This document shows positions 9,504 through 16,842 of a stretch of 36,516 nt of DNA, one piece after another. A model generated the notes under the pieces. The model was given only the letters and a program-made list of their open reading frames with translations. It had not been told where the DNA came from and ran no database searches. Location: the NCBI RefSeq assembly GCF_000613945.1, contig NZ_BAJY01000026.1, positions 1 through 36,516 of the forward strand, given 5' to 3'. Numbering within the stretch: position 1 is the stretch's first letter; the number at the start of each line of letters is the position of its first letter. The position numbers were made by a program, and so were the translations under genes. This stretch comes from Prevotella falsenii DSM 22864 = JCM 15124. Its GTDB lineage: Bacteria; Bacteroidota; Bacteroidia; Bacteroidales; Bacteroidaceae.

Positions 9504-11858
9504 TTATTTCTCTAATAAAGCGTTTGCCATATTGAGAGCGGCTCTTCTACCGTCGCCCATAGCGAGGATAACTGTAGCTCCACCGCGTACAATGTCGCCA
9601 CCTGCATATATTTCCGGAATAGAGCTTTGCATACCTTCATTTACTGCGATGGTATTCTTTCGCCCTAATTCCAATCCTTTAATAGAGTTAGGTACAAGCG
9701 GATTAGGTGAAACACCTACTGCAACAACCACTTGGTCGCACTCGATGGTAATGGTCTTGCCGGTAGTTTGTGGTCTGCGGCGTCCGCTTTCATCAGGTTC
9801 TCCGAGTTCCATAACATCGAGCACGGCACCACAAACACGTCCGTTTTCGTCAGCAAGATATTCTTTAGGATTGTGTAGCGTAAGGAAGTTGATGTCTTCT
9901 TCCTGTGCGTGCTTTACTTCTTCTACACGCGCCGGCATCTCTTCCAACGAACGACGATAGACGAGTGTAACCTCAGCACCGAGACGCTTTGCTGTACGAC
10001 ACGAGTCCATAGCAGTGTTACCACCACCGACAACAACAACTTTCTTTCCAATAATGATTGGTGTATCGGTGTCCGGGTTGGCTGCGTCCATTAAGTTTAC
10101 ACGGGTAAGGTACTCGTTACTTGAAAGAATATTGATGCTATTTTCACCCGGAATACCCATAAAGTTAGGCAAACCTGCACCGGAACCCACAAAGATTCCT
10201 TTGAAACCGCTTTGTTCTAACTCCTCCACACTAATTGTTTTGCCTACAATTGTGTCGGTTTGGAAGTGGACTCCTTGCTTCCTTAAGTTCTCTACTTCCA
10301 CTTCAACGATTTTGTTTGGCAAGCGAAACTCCGGAATACCATATTTGAGAACGCCGCCAATTTCGTGCAATGCCTCAAATACGTAAACCTCAAACCCGCG
10401 TTTAACCATATCGCCGGCAAAGCTAAGTCCTGCAGGACCTGAGCCAATAACTGCAACTTTAATACCATTAGAAGGAGCTAATTCCGGTAATGTGATGTTG
10501 CCGCTTTCGCGTTCATAGTCGGCAGCAAATCTTTCAAGATACCCGATTGCCACAGCCGGTTCTTTCATCTTCAAGTGAATGCAACGGCTTTCGCACTGTT
10601 TCTCTTGTGGACAGACACGCCCACAAACTGCCGGTAGGGCAGAAGTGTCTTTCAATACACGTGCAGCGTTAAGGAATTGTCCGCGTTCAATATTCTTAAT
10701 GAAACTTGGAATGTTGATGTTTACGGGGCAACCTTCCACGCAAGTAGGCTTTGCGCAGTCGAGACAACGTTGTGCTTCGCGCATTGCCATTTCTTTTGTA
10801 AGACCTTTGTTCACCTCTTCCAAACGTGTTGTTGCACGGTAAACCGGGTCGAGTTCCGGCATTTGCACCCTTTCAATAGCAGTACGTTCTTTCGGTTTCA
10901 TACTCTTGCGCAATTCCGTACGCCATTCAGCGTTGCGATCCACAAGTTCAGAGAAGTCCTGTTTGGTCTCTTCCGCAGGAGTCAATTCGGTCTTTATTGT
11001 GCTTTCAGTAGTTTCTACTTCTATATGGTGATGCCCTATCTGGTCTTGTTTCCTTTCCATTTCTTCACGTTCCACACCTTTAAAGGTGCCCATACGCTTG
11101 AACATCTCGTCCCAATCGACAAGGTCGCCATTAAATTCAGGGCCATCAATGCAGACAAACTTCGTTTTTCCACCAATGGTAAGGCGGCATGCTCCGCACA
11201 TTCCTGTTCCGTCCACCATAATCGTATTCAACGAAACATCGTTCGGAATGCCATATTTCTTTGCCATTAATGATGTAAACTTCATCATTATAGGAGGTCC
11301 GATGGCCAATACTTTATCTACTTTTTCACGTTGAAGTACTTCTTCAACGCCAACGGTTATAACGCCTTTTTTACCCATACTTCCGTCGTCGGTCATTATA
11401 ATAACTTCGTCGGAGTATCGGGCTACGTCATCAACCATTATCACCAATTCTTTTGTGCGACCTGCCAAAACAGAAATGACACGGTTTCCGGCTTTCTTGA
11501 ATGCTGTCAGAATAGGGAGAATGGCTGCGATACCGATACCGCCACCGGCGCAAACCACCGTACCATAGTTCTCTATGTGCGATGCCTGTCCTAACGGACC
11601 AACAATATCGAGTACGTGTTCGCCCGGTTCAAGTTGGCATAATTTAGTAGAAGAGAGTCCTACTTCTTGTATCACCATGGTGAGTGTGCCTTTTTCGGGG
11701 TCAGCCTTAGCAATAGTATAAGGCACGCGTTCGCTGTTTTTGTCCACACGTACTATTACAAAGTTACCTGCTCTGCAACTACGTGCGATGAGCGGTGCTT
11801 CTACAACGATGCAAAAAACCTTTTCGGAAAATTGCTCTTTGCTGATAATCTTGTTCAT
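9504..11858 (-). CDS. fused NfnA-NfnB type NADPH/ferredoxin oxidoreductase (GltD-like)
   Basis: 784 residues joining two proteins that are separate in many bacteria. About residues 1-270 are a ferredoxin-NADP reductase-like subunit: an FAD/NAD domain (YTIAKADPEKGTLTMVIQEVG, AGGGIGIAAILPI) and a 2Fe-2S Cys cluster in DGTGMCGACRLTIGGKTKFVC. About residues 310-784 resemble the glutamate synthase small subunit: 4Fe-4S cysteines in CLDCAKPTCVEGCPVNI and CGRVCPQEKQCESRC, an FAD site GSGPAGLSFAGD and an NADPH site VVGGGNTAMDS. NfnAB couples NADH, NADPH and ferredoxin by flavin-based electron bifurcation. The pairing here suggests that role rather than glutamate synthase, and no GltB large subunit is next to it. 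The assignment of activity is inference. Confidence 0.88.
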   Translation of the reverse strand: MNKIISKEQFSEKVFCIVVEAPLIARSCRAGNFVIVRVDKNSERVPYTIAKADPEKGTLTMVIQEVGLSSTKLCQLEPGEHVLDIVGPLGQASHIENYGTVVCAGGGIGIAAILPILTAFKKAGNRVISVLAGRTKELVIMVDDVARYSDEVIIMTDDGSMGKKGVITVGVEEVLQREKVDKVLAIGPPIMMKFTSLMAKKYGIPNDVSLNTIMVDGTGMCGACRLTIGGKTKFVCIDGPEFNGDLVDWDEMFKRMGTFKGVEREEMERKQDQIGHHHIEVETTESTIKTELTPAEETKQDFSELVDRNAEWRTELRKSMKPKERTAIERVQMPELDPVYRATTRLEEVNKGLTKEMAMREAQRCLDCAKPTCVEGCPVNINIPSFIKNIERGQFLNAARVLKDTSALPAVCGRVCPQEKQCESRCIHLKMKEPAVAIGYLERFAADYERESGNITLPELAPSNGIKVAVIGSGPAGLSFAGDMVKRGFEVYVFEALHEIGGVLKYGIPEFRLPNKIVEVEVENLRKQGVHFQTDTIVGKTISVEELEQSGFKGIFVGSGAGLPNFMGIPGENSINILSSNEYLTRVNLMDAANPDTDTPIIIGKKVVVVGGGNTAMDSCRTAKRLGAEVTLVYRRSLEEMPARVEEVKHAQEEDINFLTLHNPKEYLADENGRVCGAVLDVMELGEPDESGRRRPQTTGKTITIECDQVVVAVGVSPNPLVPNSIKGLELGRKNTIAVNEGMQSSIPEIYAGGDIVRGGATVILAMGDGRRAALNMANALLEK

Positions 11859-12021
11859 GTTTTAAAGGTTAAGTTGTTTATAGATTTTATTTTATACTCT
11901 CTTTTTGTATTTAGGATTTACGCTTAGCCGTATCGATAAGTTCCTTTAAAACCGGTTATGTTTTTAATTTCTTATCTATTCTCTTGCCAAGCGTTTATTT
12001 GCGACTATAAAAACTTAATGC

Positions 12022-13311
12022 TTAAAAGTTTTGGTCGTCGAGCATTTCAAATCCGCAATAAGGTACGAGCACTTTGGGCACTCTTATTCCTTCGGGGGTC
12101 TGATTGTTTTCCAGTATGGCTGCCACTATACGCGGCAAAGCCAATGCCGAACCATTCAGTGTATGGCACAGCTCTATTTTCTTGTCTTCAGCGTGGCGAT
12201 AGCGGCAGTGCAAACGGTTTGCCTGATAGCTTTCAAAGTTAGAAACGGAGCTGACTTCTAACCAACGCTCTTGTGCTGCACTCCATACTTCAAAGTCGTA
12301 GCAGATGGCAGAGGTGAAGCTCATGTCGCCACCACATAATCGTAGAATATGGTAGGGAAGTTCTAACTTTACCAACAGATTTTCAACGTGTTCCAACATC
12401 TCGTTCAATGATTGGTAAGAGTGCTGCGGAGTGTCTATGCGTACAATCTCTACCTTGTCGAATTGGTGTAAACGATTGAGTCCGCGCACATCTTTTCCAT
12501 AGCTTCCTGCTTCGCGACGGAAGCATGAAGAGTAAGCACAACGCTTGATAGGGAGGTCTTTCTCGTCAAGAATTTCATCGCGGAAGATATTTGTAACAGG
12601 TACTTCTGCTGTTGGGATTAAGTAGAGATCGTCTGCCTGCACATGGTACATTTGTCCTTCTTTGTCGGGCAGCTGTCCTGTTCCCAACCCTGATGCCTGA
12701 TTAACGAGCAACGGTGGCTGCACTTCCAAGTAACCGCTTTTGCGTGCTTCTTCAAGGAAGAATGCTTCCAAGGCACGTTGAAAACGAGCCATCTTGCCTA
12801 TATAAATAGGAAAGCCTGCCCCCGTAATTTTAACACCAAGCTCGAAATCAACAAGGTTGTACTTCTCGCATAAATCCCAGTGGCAGAGCTTTTTGCCCTC
12901 GAAAGTTGGCTTTTCGCCACCTTCTTTTACCACAACGTTGTCGTTAGCGTCTTTACCTTCGGGTACTTCAGCATTGGCTATATTGGGGATAGTAAGCAGC
13001 AAGTCGGTCATATCGGCTTGTGCATTCTCCATATTGGTCTGCAAGTCCTTATCAGCAGCCTTCAGTTCGGCTACTTTGTTCTTTATTTCGTTTGCCTCGT
13101 CTTTCTTGCCTTCTTTCATCAAACTGCCAATCTGCTTTGAAAGAAGGTTTTGCTGTTGCTTGTTGTTGTCGAGTTTTTGTTGGTATTCGCGACGCATTCT
13201 GTCGTATTCCAATACCTTCTCAATGGTCTCTTTAGCATTGTTGAAATGCTTCTTTTCAAGACCTTTTATTACACGTTCAGTTTCCTCACTGATGAGCTTT
13301 AATGTAAGCAT
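12022..13311 (-). CDS. serS: seryl-tRNA synthetase
   Basis: Class II aminoacyl-tRNA synthetase charging tRNA-Ser (and tRNA-Sec where present). 429 residues. The N-terminal coiled-coil arm that grips the tRNA long arm spans about residues 30-100 ([20 protein letters not shown]). The catalytic core has TAEVPVTN, motif 2 ([25 protein letters not shown]) and motif 3 ([17 protein letters not shown]). A TAACTTTG promoter box lies 35 bp before the start codon, which supports this start. The gene upstream (oxidoreductase side) is separated by 163 bp in which I see no feature. Confidence 0.97.
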   Translation of the reverse strand: [429 protein letters not shown]

Positions 13312-13345
13312 ACGTTTTTGTATATTTTATATTCTATTTTGACAA

Positions 13346-13376
13346 CAAAGTTACAAAAAAATATCTTATCACCAAG
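13346..13376 (-). promoter_or_regulatory. promoter of serS
   Basis: On the minus strand TAACTTTG (13346-13353) matches TAnnTTTG, and CTTG (13373-13376) lies 19 bp upstream as a near match to the -33 TTTG. The implied leader is about 30 nt. Confidence 0.55.
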
Positions 13377-13514
13377 AATTTTATACAAAGTTTCCTAATG
13401 TGTTCGTAATAATGGTGAAAAGCCTGTAAAACTTGTGTACAAATACGGAGGAAATGGCGTTTTATTTGGTGAATGATTTCCTCTTTTGCTATTCGTGTCA
13501 GACGATGAAAATAG

Positions 13515-13722
13515 CTTTGGTTTTGTAAAGATTATTCCCTTAAAAAGTGATAATTACGCTTTGGCGTTGCGAAACCGTAGGTTTTGCAACGCAAAACCTA
13601 CGGTTTAACCGTGCAAAACCTACGGTTTTGGAATGCAAAACAATAGGTTTTGTAACGCATTGATAACGAAAGGATTACACGGCAGATACGCTTGCGAAAA
13701 ATACTTACACTTTTCGGGTGCT
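13515..13722 (+). repeat. interspersed structured repeat, copy C (perfect 16-bp hairpin)
   Basis: The best-paired copy. AAACCGTAGGTTTTGC (13572-13587) is perfectly inverted at 13591-13606 across a 3-nt loop. A second structure follows: CAAAACCTA (13614-13622) pairs with TAGGTTTTG (13644-13652), enclosing GTTTTG/CAAAAC (13625-13630, 13636-13641). The flanking modules GTAAAGATTATTCCCTTAAA and GCTTGCGAAAAATACTTAC are shared with the other copies. It lies between serS and the biotin carrier gene, both on the minus strand. Confidence 0.85.
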
Positions 13723-13836
13723 TTTTTATCGAAATAAAGGAATGTGGAGAGAAATAGAGTAGGGAAGCAAAAAGTATTTTCTATTCGGAAGGCAGAATGT
13801 GTCTGTGCTGACCTCCGCTGCTGTTTTTATAAACAA

Positions 13837-13877
13837 AAATCCATTCATCGCACTTTGAAAGTGTTATGAATGGATTT
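13837..13877 (-). terminator. terminator of the decarboxylase cluster
   Basis: AAATCCATTCAT (13837-13848) pairs with ATGAATGGATTT (13866-13877), with further pairing of CACTTT and AAAGTG inside. On the minus strand the hairpin is followed by a T-rich run. It lies about 50 bp beyond the biotin carrier stop codon. Confidence 0.8.
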
Positions 13878-13928
13878 CGCTATTGTATGCGTTGCCTGTC
13901 GAACAGGAAGCGTGTATGTTCTTGTCGG

Positions 13929-14357
13929 TTACTCTATAACTACCAACGGTTCGTCTTCGAGCACAGCTTGACCCACTTTTACAGCAATGGCTGTAACCTT
14001 ACCGTCCTTTTCAGCTTCGATGCTGTTTTGCATCTTCATCGCTTCGAGCACTACAACGGTATCGCCTGCTTTAACTTCTTGACCTACTGTAACTTCTATT
14101 GAAGTGATAGTGCCCGGCAGTGGAGCCTTTATGGCGTTTGAAGCATTGAAGTTTGCCGGTGCTGCTGCACCTTCAGACTCGCTTTCGGCAACGGGCTTGC
14201 CTAATTCTACCTTTTTCTTTTCGGGTTCGGCAGGTGCTTCCATCTGAACCTTATACTCCTCACCATTCACCGTAATGTCAGCAACATTGTCGTCGCCAAC
14301 ACTGTTTATAACGACATTATATTCTTTGCCGTCAATCGTATATTTAAATTCTTTCAT
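13929..14357 (-). CDS. mmdC: biotin carboxyl carrier protein of a decarboxylase/acyl-CoA carboxylase
   Basis: 142 residues. The C-terminal half is a biotinyl domain: PLPGTITSIEVTVGQEVKAGD, then the attachment motif EAMKMQ with biotinylated Lys at about 108. An Ala/Pro/Glu-rich linker (about 40-75) precedes it, and a small N-terminal domain starts MKEFKYTIDGKEYNVVI. It shuttles CO2 on biotin between the partner subunits. It is last in mmdA - 49-residue protein - carrier, 6 bp after the small gene, so the three are likely one transcript. It could serve methylmalonyl-CoA decarboxylase or propionyl-CoA carboxylase; the sequence of the carrier alone does not decide. Confidence 0.88.
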   Translation of the reverse strand: MKEFKYTIDGKEYNVVINSVGDDNVADITVNGEEYKVQMEAPAEPEKKKVELGKPVAESESEGAAAPANFNASNAIKAPLPGTITSIEVTVGQEVKAGDTVVVLEAMKMQNSIEAEKDGKVTAIAVKVGQAVLEDEPLVVIE

Positions 14358-14363
14358 CTTGAC

Positions 14364-14513
14364 TTATGGTTTCTTTGTCATAATCTCGAACTTGGCATTC
14401 CACATTGTCTGCTTTGGCTTTATTGTGATGATGCCGGATTCTACATCGTGAACGTTATTGCCTGCGTACTCATAGAGTGCCATGGCAATTGCAGCATATA
14501 TATTATTGTTCAT
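14364..14513 (-). CDS. 49-residue protein resembling the C-terminal tail of OadG-type decarboxylase subunits
   Basis: The protein starts MNNNIYAAIAMALYEYAGNN, continues through HDVESGIITIKPKQ, has a Trp-Asn at 38-39 and ends MTKKP. The pattern (Ala-rich helix, His-Asp-x-Glu-Ser-Gly, ITIKP, Trp, C-terminal MTKxP) resembles the soluble tail of sodium-pump decarboxylase gamma (OadG) subunits as I remember them. Here the membrane-spanning part is missing. It lies 32 bp after mmdA and 6 bp before the biotin carrier gene, so it is very likely a structural or assembly subunit of the same enzyme. The function is inferred from position and resemblance only. Confidence 0.7.
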   Translation of the reverse strand: MNNNIYAAIAMALYEYAGNNVHDVESGIITIKPKQTMWNAKFEIMTKKP

Positions 14514-14545
14514 TTATAGATGTTTTTTATAAAGGAAACTTGCAA

Positions 14546-16111
14546 TTACATTGGCATACAACCGTGCTTCTTGGCCGGTAAGTCTTGCTTCTTGTTTGCT
14601 AACTGGGCAAGACCGCGGCAGATGCGGAAACGTGTGTTGCGTGGCTCGATTACATCGTCGATGTAGCCATATTGAGCCGCCTGATATGGGTTTGCAAACT
14701 TTTCTGTGTATTCTTCTTCTTTTTCGGCAAGGAATTGTTTAACATCGCCACCGGCTTCCTTGACTTCTTTCGCTTCTTTTCCGCAAAGTACGGCAACTGC
14801 GCCCGATGCACCCATAACGGCAATCTCCGAACTTGGCCAAGCGTAGTTAAGGTCTGAGCGCAACTGCTTGCAGCCCATAACGATGTGAGAGCCACCATAG
14901 CTCTTGCGAAGGGTAATGGTAATCTTTGGAACGGTAGCTTCTCCGTAAGCATAAAGCAACTGTGCACCGTGCAAGATGACAGCATTGTATTCCTGACCGG
15001 TACCGGGGAGGAAGCCCGGAACATCTACAAGCGAAACGATAGGAATGTTGAAAGCATCGCAGAAACGTACGAAGCGTGCGCCCTTACGGCTGGCATTGGC
15101 ATCAAGAACACCTGCGTAGGCAGATGGCTGGTTGGCTACGATACCTACACTCTGCCCGTTAAATCGTGCAAAACCTGTGATGATGTTCTTTGCAAACTTA
15201 GGTTGCACCTCGAAGAACTCGCCATTGTCGGTTACAGCCTTAATTACCTTATACATATCGTATGCCTGATTGGGGTCGTCAGGTATAATTTCGTTCAACA
15301 AATCTTCCTTGCGGTCGATAGGGTCGGTGCATTCAATGCGTGGAGCTTCTTCACGGTTGTTTGAAGGAATATAAGAGAGCAAGGTCTTAATGATGTCCAT
15401 TGCTTCTTCTTCCGTCTTTGCCGTGAAACCTGTTACACCACTTTTTGTAGCGTGTACGCTTGCGCCTCCAAGTCCTTCAGCGTCAATATCTTCTCCCGTT
15501 ACGGTTTTAACAACCTTTGGTCCTGTAAGGAACATATAGCTTGTATCCTCTTTCATTATGATGAAATCGGTAAGGGCAGGAGAGTAAACAGCACCACCGG
15601 CACAAGGACCAAGAATGCTTGATATTTGTGGAATAACACCGGAAGCAAGGATATTGCGCTCGAAGATTTCAGCATAACCTGCCAATGATGTGATACCTTC
15701 CTGAATACGCGCACCACCGGAGTCGTTCATACAGATTACCGGAGCACCATTTGTCATAGCCATATCCATAATCTTGCAAATCTTCTGTGCCATTGTTTCC
15801 GACAAAGAACCGCCATTAACGGTAAAGTCTTGTGCGTAAACGTAAACAAGGCGACCGTCGATAGTTGCCGAGCCGGCTACCACGCCATCGCCAAAGTATT
15901 GTTTTTTCTCCATTCCGAAGTTGTGGCAACGGTGAAGTTTGAACATGTCGTATTCTTCAAAGCTACCTTTGTCTACCAACATCTCAATGCGCTCGTGTGC
16001 AGTATATTTACCGCGAGCGTGTTGCTTCTCGATAGCTTTTTCGCCACCACCTAAGCGGGCTTGCTCTCTTTTGGCTACGAGCTCCTTGATTTTTTCTGTT
16101 TGTTTACTCAT
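14546..16111 (-). CDS. mmdA: methylmalonyl-CoA decarboxylase / acyl-CoA carboxylase carboxyltransferase subunit
   Basis: 521 residues with the two crotonase-like halves of the carboxyltransferase family: the N half carries GGARIQEGITSLAGYAEIF and GPCAGGAVYSPALTDF; the C half has DVPGFLPGTGQE, GGSHIVMGCKQL and a terminal KHGCMPM. The enzyme transfers a carboxyl group between methylmalonyl-CoA (or propionyl-CoA) and biotin on the neighbouring carrier. In propionate-forming Bacteroidales this step converts methylmalonyl-CoA to propionyl-CoA. No biotin carboxylase and no membrane decarboxylase (beta) subunit is in the window, so the direction of the reaction cannot be settled here. A minus-strand TATTTTTG box lies at 16179-16186. 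Confidence 0.88.
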   Translation of the reverse strand: MSKQTEKIKELVAKREQARLGGGEKAIEKQHARGKYTAHERIEMLVDKGSFEEYDMFKLHRCHNFGMEKKQYFGDGVVAGSATIDGRLVYVYAQDFTVNGGSLSETMAQKICKIMDMAMTNGAPVICMNDSGGARIQEGITSLAGYAEIFERNILASGVIPQISSILGPCAGGAVYSPALTDFIIMKEDTSYMFLTGPKVVKTVTGEDIDAEGLGGASVHATKSGVTGFTAKTEEEAMDIIKTLLSYIPSNNREEAPRIECTDPIDRKEDLLNEIIPDDPNQAYDMYKVIKAVTDNGEFFEVQPKFAKNIITGFARFNGQSVGIVANQPSAYAGVLDANASRKGARFVRFCDAFNIPIVSLVDVPGFLPGTGQEYNAVILHGAQLLYAYGEATVPKITITLRKSYGGSHIVMGCKQLRSDLNYAWPSSEIAVMGASGAVAVLCGKEAKEVKEAGGDVKQFLAEKEEEYTEKFANPYQAAQYGYIDDVIEPRNTRFRICRGLAQLANKKQDLPAKKHGCMPM

Positions 16112-16178
16112 AATGTATTTATTTCTTTCTTGTAAAATCTAATTAGTATGACGGACTTGTAATTCCTCCATTTCGATG

Positions 16179-16186
16179 CAAAAATA
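16179..16186 (-). promoter_or_regulatory. -7 box of mmdA promoter
   Basis: Reads TATTTTTG on the minus strand, a TAnnTTTG match, 67 bp before the mmdA start. An ATTG near 16205-16208 may be the -33 box. Confidence 0.45.
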
Positions 16187-16267
16187 CGAAAAAAAGCCCA
16201 CTTACAATTAATTAGGCTCTTTAAAGTTTGTTAAGGTTTTACATCGAAATGATATGATACAAGAAAT

Positions 16268-16310
16268 GCCTCCATTTACTTTGCGATTTGTTTGCAAAGT
16301 GAATGGAGGC
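16268..16310. other. 17-bp hairpin upstream of mmdA
   Basis: GCCTCCATTTACTTTGC (16268-16284) pairs with GCAAAGTGAATGGAGGC (16294-16310) with one wobble and a 9-nt loop. Neither side has a good T tract, although CATTTCTTG follows on the minus strand. It may terminate read-through from the helicase gene just before the mmdA promoter, or mark an unrelated structured site. Confidence 0.55.
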
Positions 16311-16340
16311 TATTCGTTAAATATCGAGGTTTTTACGAAT

Positions 16341-16806
16341 GTGAGTTCGATATAGGAGAGCAGTTTCAGCAGGCTATCTCGCAGATGTTTTTTGGTCCGC
16401 TTGCCGACATCTGCACAGCCATTCCATCTCGCCGTAACCCGCTACGCCTTCGATGAAACGCCGGCACATCTGCTCGACAATCGAACAAAACCGGTCAAGG
16501 ACGCTAATGAACGATTGGGGTTAAAAAACAAATGCTCCTGATGAAGCAGTGAGAGATTTTCTGCTTGATTTTGTAATGATAATTCTCTTAAAAAGTGATA
16601 ATTGCGCTTTGGCGTTGCGAAACCGTAGGTTTTACGATGCAAAACCTACGCTTTTACCGTGCAAAACCTACGCTTTTGCAACGCGAAACAATAGGTTTTG
16701 TAATGCGCTGATGCAGAGGTTGTTACGCAAGAGTTATGCTTGCGAAAAATGTTTACATGTTTATTGCCTTTTTTCGTTCTTTTTTCGTTCTTCGAAAAGT
16801 GTGTTT
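16341..16806 (+). repeat. interspersed structured repeat, copy D (with extra internal segment)
   Basis: Begins GTGAGTTCGATATAGGAGAG, continues GCAGGCTATCTCGCAGATG, then carries about 150 bp not found in copies E and F (about 16393-16540). It returns to the family at GAGAGATTTTCTGCTTGATT, followed by hairpin 1 (CGTAGGTTTT/AAAACCTACG) and hairpin 2 (CAAAACCTA/TAGGTTTTG), ending near TTCTTCGAAAAGTGTG. It occupies most of the 730-bp gap between the DEAD-box helicase and mmdA. Confidence 0.8.
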
Positions 16807-16842
16807 TTGTTTGTTTTCAACAATGTTATGCAGCAGCATTGT

